Program-made: the position numbers and the translations under genes
NCBI RefSeq assembly: GCF_903969135.1
Contig: NZ_LR824569.1
Location: 4,423,001-4,487,000 of the forward strand
Origin: Chryseobacterium sp. JV274
Lineage (GTDB): Bacteria > Bacteroidota > Bacteroidia > Flavobacteriales > Weeksellaceae
Direction of reading: 5' to 3'
DNA length: 64,000 nt
Notes under the pieces: generated by a model
What the model was told of the DNA's origin: nothing
What the model saw: the letters and a program-made list of their open reading frames with translations, nothing else
Databases searched by the model: none
Part shown: piece by piece, positions 8,971 through 15,550 of the stretch
How positions within the stretch are numbered: position 1 is the stretch's first letter
Layout: each line of letters starts with the position of its first letter

Positions 8971-9768
8971 TTAAAAATGTTTTCTGACAGTTATGTTAGA
9001 AACTGTGGCTGTAGACAATGTGCTTGAATTGTCCGCTCTCATTCTGTATTGGACCTGAATTTGATCTCCGGCAGTTAGGTTACCCATCCAATATAATGGC
9101 ATATCTCCCTGTGCACCTCCAGCTCCTGTTCCATAATATGAAATAGCCAATACAGTAGTGGATGTACTGTTAAAAATCCGGGCTCCAAATGCCTTTGAAT
9201 TACCATTAGTACTTGATAAACGTAGTGAAATGTCTCCGAAGAATGAGTATAGACCTGTTGCAGGCACAGTAAATGTTCCTCCATTATGAATGTTCCCTAT
9301 ATCCACACGCTCTGTAGTAAAATTCATTGTAGTCCATGACGAGTAGCCGGGCATTGTATAACCTGCATTTACCACCGCCGGACTACCTGCAAATAAGACC
9401 TTGGTCAGATTATTATTGTTTATTTCTGTGTTGACATCCGAAGTTTCTCCGATGCTTTCCCATTGTGTTCCTGACCAGATATAGAAGGTATCTTGAAACA
9501 CATTATTGGGTGATGTACCATTGTTCAGGAGATTATAAACTAAGGTACCTTGCTCCGGTGAATTTGTTGAAGATGTTACTGGAATTGTCGTCACATCATC
9601 AGTTCCCAATAGCTGTACTCTGGGAATTAACAAACCTTTATTTGTACTGTATATATCTAAAATTGTATTAGGATCCGGATTATTCAATCCTATACCTACC
9701 TGAGACTTGACAGATATGCTGAACGAGATAAATAGAAGGCATATTATATGGGTAATTTGTTTTTTCAT
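8971..9768 (-). CDS. Secreted VGIG-type protein with C1q-like C-terminal domain
   Basis: A 265-aa protein. Signal peptide MKKQITHIICLLFISFSISV is followed by KSQVGIGLNNPDPNTILDIY and the common flavobacterial block NKGLLIPRVQL. A stalk region ends in FYIWSGTQWESIG. From about residue 125 the pattern (VNAGYTMPGYSSWTTMNF, FTVPATGLYSFFGDISLRLS, AGDQIQVQYRM) resembles the C1q/TNF-like jelly-roll fold. It starts 2 bp after the 9771 gene stop, so translation is likely coupled. A trimeric surface adhesin or fibre tip is plausible, but the fold call is by eye and needs a profile or structure search. Confidence 0.75.
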   Translation of the reverse strand: MKKQITHIICLLFISFSISVKSQVGIGLNNPDPNTILDIYSTNKGLLIPRVQLLGTDDVTTIPVTSSTNSPEQGTLVYNLLNNGTSPNNVFQDTFYIWSGTQWESIGETSDVNTEINNNNLTKVLFAGSPAVVNAGYTMPGYSSWTTMNFTTERVDIGNIHNGGTFTVPATGLYSFFGDISLRLSSTNGNSKAFGARIFNSTSTTVLAISYYGTGAGGAQGDMPLYWMGNLTAGDQIQVQYRMRADNSSTLSTATVSNITVRKHF

Positions 9769-9770
9769 GA

Positions 9771-10529
9771 TTACTGATATTTATAAATATTGATGGTTCC
9801 GGATTCAATTCTGTAGTTATTGGCGGTATAGAGATATTTAAAGGTCATAAGATCACTTAGGGTCATATTTTGAGTACTGATTACTGTGGTGTACATCCTA
9901 TTGTTAATTGCATTATCCCGTCCAAAAGCACTTACAAGAGATGTGGTGCCTTTGAATATTTCTTGAACTGTAGTTCCTCCATTATTTCCGATATTTGACA
10001 TTTCGGTAATAAATTCAAACATGTAGATTCCTGTAGATGGAACTTTATATTGGCTCGTGGAATTGTTCCATCCGGCATATTTATCAAAGATAATTTCCGT
10101 AGGAGTGAGGGTAAGAGTGGTAGCGCTTCCGCCGCCAGCAGATCCTGTAGGTACGGTGGCTTTTTGACCAACAGCAGCACTGAAAATTAACAAAGGGATG
10201 TTTGCAGTTGCGATAATATCATCAGTCGATGCTGCAGTGGCTTGGTGGTGATATTTACTGTCACTTCCCCAATAGGTTATTCCTTTCATGATATCATTTG
10301 CCGTATTTGAATTGGTATTATAAAACATTACTCCTGTTGCCGGAGAAGTAATAGGGTTTGTGGCATCAATGTTATCTGTTACAGATAAACTTGGAACTCT
10401 TAGTGCTTTATTGTTTGAATCGAGTTTTAAAATGGCTGATTGTGAAACATTGGTTGATCCTATCACCATCTGGGCATTACTTATAATGGCCATTAATCCT
10501 AGAAATAAGATTAGAATTTTTGATTTCAT
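9771..10529 (-). CDS. Secreted surface protein with C1q-like C-terminal domain
   Basis: A 252-aa protein with signal peptide MKSKILILFLGLMAIISNAQ. The N-terminal part (SAILKLDSNNKALRVPSLSV, TGVMFYNTNSN, ITYWGSDSKYHH) is the usual flavobacterial pattern of replaceable surface proteins, though the VGIGT core itself is degenerate (MVIGSTNVSQS). The C-terminal half (FDKYAGWNNSTSQYKVPSTG, IYMFEFITEM, TLSDLMTFKYLYTANNYRI) again looks like a C1q/TNF-type jelly roll. It overlaps no neighbour, but lies 9 bp after the 10539 gene and 2 bp before the 8971 gene in one leftward operon. Confidence 0.75.
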   Translation of the reverse strand: MKSKILILFLGLMAIISNAQMVIGSTNVSQSAILKLDSNNKALRVPSLSVTDNIDATNPITSPATGVMFYNTNSNTANDIMKGITYWGSDSKYHHQATAASTDDIIATANIPLLIFSAAVGQKATVPTGSAGGGSATTLTLTPTEIIFDKYAGWNNSTSQYKVPSTGIYMFEFITEMSNIGNNGGTTVQEIFKGTTSLVSAFGRDNAINNRMYTTVISTQNMTLSDLMTFKYLYTANNYRIESGTINIYKYQ

Positions 10530-10538
10530 AAGATTGAT

Positions 10539-11294
10539 TTAGTTATTTGATATTTTAGAAATGGAAACATTAGGGTTGGTGATCTGATATGCGGCATTAG
10601 AAGACTGTACCCTGAATGTTATGAGGTCATTTACAGCCAGTTTTATACTACAGCTACTTGATACGCCTCCGAATTGATATCGTTTATCTGTTCCGTAGGT
10701 GCATATATTGACTCCGTTCCTCTGTATGTAAACCATTGCCCCTCCATTGGTGTCTCCGGATACATTTCTTACATCCACATTAAATGAAATTACATAGCCA
10801 CCCGCAGTTTGTACTCTGTATCCTGTATAAGCCGGGCCACCCTGAGCTCCTGCCGGTGAATCCTTGTATAAAGTATTAAAGGTGAGATTTGTGATTGTAC
10901 CGGCAGCAATACTACCTGAGGCAGCCATATTACTTGCAGCAAAGACTGGGATTATAAATGGAATTTTTGCAATTTCGGTTTTAACCTCCTGTTTCGACCA
11001 CATTTTTTCCCACATCGTTCCATTATAGGTATACAGACCTTTGGTAACTGAAGTATTTCCTGTGCCACTGACAGCGGTATTGTAAACAATAAATCCTGTT
11101 TTAGGATTTGAGACTGTAGTTGCATCTGCGGTAGATGTAAGCGCAACGATTGGAAGTTGAATACCTTTATTGGCGGCAGTTACATCCAGAGCAGCGGATG
11201 GATCCGGGTTTGTAGTCCCAATACCAACACTTCCTTGCTGTGCGCTAATACAAATGCTGTTAATAACCAAGATTAAAATAATTCTTTTTTTCAT
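10539..11294 (-). CDS. First gene of the surface-protein operon, VGIGT and C1q-like
   Basis: A 251-aa protein from ATG 11294. Its signal peptide MKKRIILILVINSICISAQ precedes QGSVGIGTTNPDPSAALDVT and NKGIQLPIVAL. A central block, GLYTYNGTMWEKMWSKQEV, leads to a C-terminal jelly-roll-like part (GYRVQTAGGYVISFNVDVRN, KLAVNDLITFRVQSSNAAYQ). Alternative in-frame ATGs at 11300 and 11345 exist; 11294 gives the cleanest signal peptide. It opens the leftward array. No consensus TAnnTTTG box facing left is visible in the roughly 500 bp upstream. That suggests dependence on the invertible segment at 11784-12011. Confidence 0.78.
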   Translation of the reverse strand: MKKRIILILVINSICISAQQGSVGIGTTNPDPSAALDVTAANKGIQLPIVALTSTADATTVSNPKTGFIVYNTAVSGTGNTSVTKGLYTYNGTMWEKMWSKQEVKTEIAKIPFIIPVFAASNMAASGSIAAGTITNLTFNTLYKDSPAGAQGGPAYTGYRVQTAGGYVISFNVDVRNVSGDTNGGAMVYIQRNGVNICTYGTDKRYQFGGVSSSCSIKLAVNDLITFRVQSSNAAYQITNPNVSISKISNN

Positions 11295-11352
11295 AATCAT
11301 ATTTTTATTAATGATTGACTTTGGTAAATAATGTACTATTCGCATGTAAAAA

Positions 11353-11427
11353 TTAAGCCCCTTTCTTTCTCATCACCTGTGTAGTGTGATAATGGTATAT
11401 TTGAGGGAAACCATAAGGGGGGCTTAA
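11353..11427 (-). promoter_or_regulatory. Long-range stem and motif copy in the surface-operon leader
   Basis: TTAAGCCCC (11353-11361) and GGGGCTTAA (11419-11427) form a perfect 9-bp stem. The enclosed loop holds a smaller dyad (ATCAC/GTGAT, about 11372-11390) and the motif TTTGAGGGAAACC (11400-11412). On the coding strand the closing arm is followed by TTTTTA, as in an attenuator. It lies 59 bp upstream of the first gene start. A cis-acting leader control is inferred. Confidence 0.45.
11400..11412 (-). repeat. Leader motif GGTTTCCCTCAAA, copy 2
   Basis: Identical to the 13 bp at 8842-8854, and located inside the leader stem-loop upstream of the first surface gene. Confidence 0.5.
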
Positions 11428-11584
11428 ATATCTTAAGTAAATTAGATTTTAGAAAAATTATAATTGCTTTTGTGATTATATAATTATCACAGGCTCACTA
11501 TTTTCTTAAAAAAACGGTGGACAAAAACTCTAGAGCAGTAGCCCACCACAGTAAAAAACTTATAAATAATATTTATTAAGTGAC

Positions 11585-11743
11585 TTAAGCATTTTGGTAC
11601 GCGTATACCTGTTTAGGTATTATTGCTTCTAAATAACTTATACTTGTTACATCCAAAGTGGATTTTGGAATGGGAACATTCATTTCAGTTTGAGAAAGCT
11701 CTATTGAGTAGAGCGGGTGATTTAATAATAAAAATTTTTCCAT
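11585..11743 (-). CDS. Possible 52-aa leader peptide or small protein
   Basis: The minus-strand frame encodes 52 aa beginning MEKFLLLNHPLYSIELSQTE and ending QVYAYQNA. It has no signal peptide or Cys and no recognised family. Coding status is uncertain. In its favour, it begins about 63 nt downstream of where the invertible promoter would start transcription after inversion, making it the first ORF of the leftward transcript. Against it, its 3' end contains a recombination-core-like dyad (11605-11620), which could be the real reason for the sequence. Confidence 0.35.
   Translation of the reverse strand: MEKFLLLNHPLYSIELSQTEMNVPIPKSTLDVTSISYLEAIIPKQVYAYQNA
11605..11620. repeat. Third recombination-core-like dyad
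   Basis: ATACC-TGTTTA-GGTAT is a perfect dyad. Its centre shares CCTGTTTAG with the left inverted repeat (11784-11799) in the same orientation, although the arms differ. It may be an additional or degenerate crossover site. Chance resemblance is not excluded. Confidence 0.35.
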
Positions 11744-11783
11744 TTTTTAGTTGTTGTGTTAATTTCAAGTGTGTTTAAATAAA

Positions 11784-11799
11784 GTAGTCCTGTTTAGAC
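11784..11799 (+). repeat. Left inverted repeat (IRL) of putative invertible segment
   Basis: GTAGTCCTGTTTAGAC is a perfect 16-bp inverted match to 11996-12011. The layout of short arms around a 7-bp CTGTTTA centre is that of a tyrosine-recombinase crossover site. Confidence 0.75.
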
Positions 11800-11951
11800 C
11801 CTTTTTTGTGATATTTGCCTAAATATGAGTTTATTCATAAATAGATTTTTATTGTAATTGAATTATGTTGGTTATTTGTAATCGTGTGTGATTTTTAATA
11901 AGAAATATTTTTAATCTGGTTAAAATATTAATACGCAAAAAGTTAATTTTG

Positions 11952-11982
11952 TTTGCTTAGTAAAATATTTATTATATATTTG
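11952..11982 (+). promoter_or_regulatory. Consensus promoter inside the putative invertible segment
   Basis: TTTG at 11952-11955, a 19-bp spacer, and TATATTTG at 11975-11982 match the Bacteroidota promoter TTTG-N19-TAnnTTTG exactly. In the present orientation it faces right, toward the recombinase gene at 12056, with a start site near 11989. Inversion between the repeats would place the box at 11813-11820 facing left, toward the surface-protein operon. No leftward TAnnTTTG box was found in the segment, so the switch would be ON/OFF for each side. Confidence 0.7.
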
Positions 11983-11995
11983 TAAGTGAAAGGTA

Positions 11996-12011
11996 GTCTA
12001 AACAGGACTAC
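11996..12011 (-). repeat. Right inverted repeat (IRR) of putative invertible segment
   Basis: GTCTAAACAGGACTAC is the exact reverse complement of 11784-11799. It sits inside a longer dyad, AAAGGTAGTC-N7-GACTACCTTT (11989-12015), which could also form an attenuator hairpin in the transcript running to the recombinase gene. Confidence 0.75.
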
Positions 12012-12055
12012 CTTTTGATTTATATTAGCTGGAAATTAACCTAATATTTCTAGCA

Positions 12056-13312
12056 ATGACTTTTAAATTTTTCATTTCTGATTGTGGATTGGCAAAAGAA
12101 AGTATTCATTTAAAAATTGAAAATCAATCGGGTCAACCACTCTTTAATTTCAAAACTCCGCTGAGAATCCGTCAGGAAGACTGGGATAGTAAAAAACAAC
12201 GTCCAAGTAATATTTATCTAAAACGCTATAAAAAAATTAATGCTAAGCTAGATGCTTTGAAAATACGGTTGGTAGAATGTATTGAAGAAAACAGGTCTAA
12301 AGGAAAGCTTTGTTCCCAAAGATATCTTTATAAGGAAATAAAAAATATTTGCAGTAAAGAGAAAGAAGATTATCCAAAAGATTCACTACTCTGTTTTATT
12401 AATATGTATATTTCTTCAAAACAAGAATACATTTGCCAGTCAACCTACAAAAGATATAAAGTATTTTTTAACCTTATTGAAAGGTTTGAAGGTTTTACGT
12501 CCAGAAGACTTTATGTCAATACCATCGATGGAGATTTTATCAGAAAATTTATTTCATTTGGAAAAGAAGAAGCTTACAGTGAGAATACCATATATAGAAC
12601 TATTCATTTTATTAAAACAATTTTAAACTTCGCTGAGAGAAAAGGTATCAGAACTGCTATCAGGGAATTCGATATAAGACGGGAGAAGCAAAATAGGATA
12701 GTCATAAATCTTACAGAGAAAGAAGTGATGAAAATAGGGAAAATGAAAGTTCCCAAAGAACTACAGGCAGCTAAAGACTGGCTGCTTATTAGTTGCTACA
12801 CCGGTCAGAGAGTCTCTGACTTTATGAAGTTCAACTCAGACCTGCTAAGAAAAGTGAATGACAGGGTGTGTATTTCTTTTATTCAGCAAAAAACAAAGAA
12901 GGAGATCCTGCTGCCAATACATCCTGTCGTTTTAGAGATTATTAAACGGCTTAAAAACAATTTTCCTCAAAAACTTTCTGCGACTAAATATAATAGTCAT
13001 ATTAAACAAATTGGCAGAATTGCTCAGCTTACTGATCCTGTAAATGCGGTAAAACGTGTAGGGCATAGGGTGAAGAAATTAATCGTTGAAAAATGGGAAG
13101 TACTCAGCAGCCATATTGGAAGAAGAAGTTTTGCAACTAACTTTTATGGTAAAATTCCAACTCCGCTATTAATGCAAGCAACGGGACATACTACGGAGCA
13201 GATGTTTTTAAAATATATTAATCCCATAGACGAAAGCCATATTATCAGTTTGGGTAATTATTTTGACAAAACATATAAAGAAAGTTATTTTGGAGGCATG
13301 GCTGTCAGTTAA
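12056..13312 (+). CDS. Tyrosine recombinase (integrase or invertase)
   Basis: A 418-aa phage-integrase-family recombinase. It has an N-terminal arm-binding part (residues 1-105), a SAM-like core-binding domain (about 108-215) and a catalytic domain from about 230. The catalytic set is complete: Arg in CYTGQRVSDF, Lys in QQKTKKE, His-x-x-Arg in SSHIGRRSF, His in ATGHTTEQ and the nucleophile Tyr in LKYINP. Length and layout suit both ICE integrases and the Tsr-type DNA invertases of Bacteroides. It lies 45 bp beyond a 228-bp segment with perfect 16-bp inverted repeats, which suggests inversion of that segment. On the other side are genes typical of ICE left ends, which suggests integration. I cannot decide between the two, and both may hold. 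Confidence 0.9.
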   Translation: MTFKFFISDCGLAKESIHLKIENQSGQPLFNFKTPLRIRQEDWDSKKQRPSNIYLKRYKKINAKLDALKIRLVECIEENRSKGKLCSQRYLYKEIKNICSKEKEDYPKDSLLCFINMYISSKQEYICQSTYKRYKVFFNLIERFEGFTSRRLYVNTIDGDFIRKFISFGKEEAYSENTIYRTIHFIKTILNFAERKGIRTAIREFDIRREKQNRIVINLTEKEVMKIGKMKVPKELQAAKDWLLISCYTGQRVSDFMKFNSDLLRKVNDRVCISFIQQKTKKEILLPIHPVVLEIIKRLKNNFPQKLSATKYNSHIKQIGRIAQLTDPVNAVKRVGHRVKKLIVEKWEVLSSHIGRRSFATNFYGKIPTPLLMQATGHTTEQMFLKYINPIDESHIISLGNYFDKTYKESYFGGMAVS

Positions 13313-13695
13313 CTCAAAAAATTGAAGAAAGCAATCTTCTTGAATTTAATATTTACAGCAATCTAAGCAGAGGTCTCCTTGCAAATGGCTGAACATGTCT
13401 TATTGATTACTGATTTTTCAATAGTGTCATTTGGTTCACATGTGTATGTAAATTCAGAAGAATAAAAAATATAATCTCACATGAAATTTTATGTAGGGGA
13501 CTGACAGGCTATCTTATTTTTAAAACCTTCTTTTTCTTATCTATTCATGAGACTTTCATTGTCATGTAATTCGATTTTGGTAATAAATCTTAACATTAAA
13601 ATACCAAAAAATTTTCATTACTACGAAAAACTAGTGATTTTATATGATTTCTCTTTTCCAATTTTACATCACCAGCAATCATAAAAATCACCATT
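13313..13695. other. Intergenic region after the recombinase gene
   Basis: 383 bp of AT-rich sequence. A weak dyad (GAAGA/TCTTC, 13323-13341) directly follows the stop codon. No copy of the GTAGTC/CTGTTTA core was found here, and no ORF. Confidence 0.4.
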
Positions 13696-13977
13696 ATGAA
13701 TATTGAAAGAACAGAATTTATCGCCTGGATGGAGAGAATCATGGAAAGATTTGATCTACTGAAAGAACAAATGCTTAGGAATCAATCCAGATTTATAGAA
13801 ATAGATGGAGAGCAGCTTCTGGATAACCAGGATGTTTTACAGCTTTTAAAAATTAGTTCCAGATCATTACAGCGGTATCGGACGGATAAAAAGCTGCCTT
13901 ACTATACCATCAGCGGAAAGCTGTATTATAAGCTTTCGGATGTCCATCAATTGATCAGAGAATGTTTAAACTCTTGA
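13696..13977 (+). CDS. Small HTH (MerR/excisionase-like) DNA-binding protein
   Basis: A 93-aa protein. An amphipathic N-terminal helix (FIAWMERIMERFDLLKEQML) is followed by a compact HTH of the HTH_17 type: LLDNQDVLQLLKISSRSLQR, then YRTDKKLPYYTISGKLYYKL. The YxxxGKxYY wing is typical of excisionase-like proteins of Bacteroidetes mobile elements. It lies between the recombinase and the DUF3945-topB pair, as is usual in these ICEs. I infer a role as recombination directionality factor or element regulator; this is not shown. Confidence 0.8.
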   Translation: MNIERTEFIAWMERIMERFDLLKEQMLRNQSRFIEIDGEQLLDNQDVLQLLKISSRSLQRYRTDKKLPYYTISGKLYYKLSDVHQLIRECLNS

Positions 13978-14075
13978 TAGTAACAAGACATCCACAGCCA
14001 AATCATTCACCACCATTCCAATCTTCAGGATTCTCTTAATTGAGCCTATATCTTCGTTCCATTAAATAAAATAAA

Positions 14076-15530
14076 ATGGAACAAGAAATAATAAATGTTC
14101 AGGAATCCGATGCACTCAAACCATCAGCAGACACACTCCTTGTCCTGAACATTCATACCAACCAGGTTGAAATGGTCAAAGGAATTGATCAAGAAGGCAA
14201 TCTTCAAAAGGTTACTCCACAAGAAAAAAAAGATAATGAGCAGCTGATCAGAGTGGATAAGCACGGCGATCTATTCTCCAACTTCTTTTCCAATTTTTAC
14301 CGGCAGCTTAAAAATCCTACGCATTTCAACTTTTTTAAAGTTTCAGAATATGATGCTGTTAATACCGCTAAGGATCTTCAAAAATATGTTGATCAGGCAT
14401 CGCCTGAAGAAAAAGAAAAGCTGAAAGGCTACGAAATTTTACCTCAACACAACAACAATCCAAAAAATCAAAATACAATGGACAACAACACAGACAATCA
14501 GGAATATCGTTTTCAGCCTGAGCAAATCGACTGGAAAACGATGGAAAAGTTCGGACTTAATCAGGAGAAGCTTGAAAAAATGAATGCGATGGATTCATTA
14601 CTCAGAGGTTTTAAAACCAATACGTTAATTCCCATCACTATTAATCTGGGAACGGCAGTAAGCAAAATGGATGTCCGGTTATCCCTTCAAACAGGAGATA
14701 CTGGACAGGTTGCCGTTCATCTGCATGGAATCCGAAAAGAGCCCAGTCTCAATAATAAATTCTTAGGTCATCAGTTTAGTGATGAAGACAAAAAGAACCT
14801 CAGAGAAACCGGGAATATGGGCAGGGTAGTAGATCTGGTCAATCCTAAAACAGATGAAATTATTCCATCAGTGATCAGCCGTGACCGTTTAACCAATGAA
14901 TTGGTTGCCTATCGGGCAGAATACATAAAAATTCCTGATGAAATCAAAGGAATACAGCTTGATGAACATCAGAAACAAACCCTACTGGAAGGAGCACCAT
15001 TGTATCTTGAAGGCATGACCTCTAAAAAAGGTGAACTTTTCGATGCCACCGTACAATTCAATGCGGATAAGCGGTATGTGGAATTTCTGTTCAATAATAA
15101 TCAGAATCAACAACAAAGTCAACAGCACAATCATAACCAACAGCAAACTCAACATACGGATCAAGAAGCGCCCAAAATATTCAGAGGAAAAGAACTGGAT
15201 GATTCTCAATATGAAAAGTTCAAAGCCGGACAAACCGTTTATGTTGACGGCCTTACCGATGCTAAAGGTAAAGCCTATCAAGGTTATATTACCTTCAACA
15301 AAGAAACTTCCAAAACCGATTTCTCCTTCAATCATCCTAATAAGCTCAAAGAAGAGGTAAAACCTACAGAAGATCATAAAACCCAAACTGCGGTTAACAC
15401 CCATGGTAAAACCAATGAAGATACTAAAAATGTGAATGAGCCTTTAGAATCAAAACAGCAGCACCCTGCCAATAAACAGCAGAAGGATCAGCAAAAAAAG
15501 GTTAGAAAACCAAGAGGGCAAAAACTATAA
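14076..15530 (+). CDS. DUF3945/DUF4099-type ICE protein
   Basis: A 484-aa protein. The N-terminal region up to about residue 120 ends in a Gln/Asn-rich spacer. Two related DUF3945-type repeats follow, at about residues 290-345 and 370-430: KIPDEIKGIQLDEHQKQTL, LEGAPLYLEGMTSKKGELFD and IFRGKELDDSQYEKFKAG, QTVYVDGLTDAKGKAYQGYI. The tail is very Lys/Gln-rich (QQHPANKQQKDQQKKVRKPR), suggesting nucleic-acid binding. In Bacteroidetes ICEs this gene usually stands directly before topoisomerase III, as here with 20 bp between. The biochemical function is unknown. A long antisense frame inside is a shadow. Confidence 0.85.
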   Translation: MEQEIINVQESDALKPSADTLLVLNIHTNQVEMVKGIDQEGNLQKVTPQEKKDNEQLIRVDKHGDLFSNFFSNFYRQLKNPTHFNFFKVSEYDAVNTAKDLQKYVDQASPEEKEKLKGYEILPQHNNNPKNQNTMDNNTDNQEYRFQPEQIDWKTMEKFGLNQEKLEKMNAMDSLLRGFKTNTLIPITINLGTAVSKMDVRLSLQTGDTGQVAVHLHGIRKEPSLNNKFLGHQFSDEDKKNLRETGNMGRVVDLVNPKTDEIIPSVISRDRLTNELVAYRAEYIKIPDEIKGIQLDEHQKQTLLEGAPLYLEGMTSKKGELFDATVQFNADKRYVEFLFNNNQNQQQSQQHNHNQQQTQHTDQEAPKIFRGKELDDSQYEKFKAGQTVYVDGLTDAKGKAYQGYITFNKETSKTDFSFNHPNKLKEEVKPTEDHKTQTAVNTHGKTNEDTKNVNEPLESKQQHPANKQQKDQQKKVRKPRGQKL

Positions 15531-15550
15531 TAATTATCTAAATCCATCAT

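Noticed and set aside
11784..12011. The 16-bp repeats as attL/attR of the ICE
   Set aside because: Att core repeats flanking an integrated element are direct and far apart; these are inverted and 228 bp end to end. One of them could still be part of a single att region, which is why this stays open at low weight.
14982..15404. 140-aa hydrophobic minus-strand ORF
   Set aside because: Antisense shadow produced by Gln/Asn-rich codons of the DUF3945 gene.
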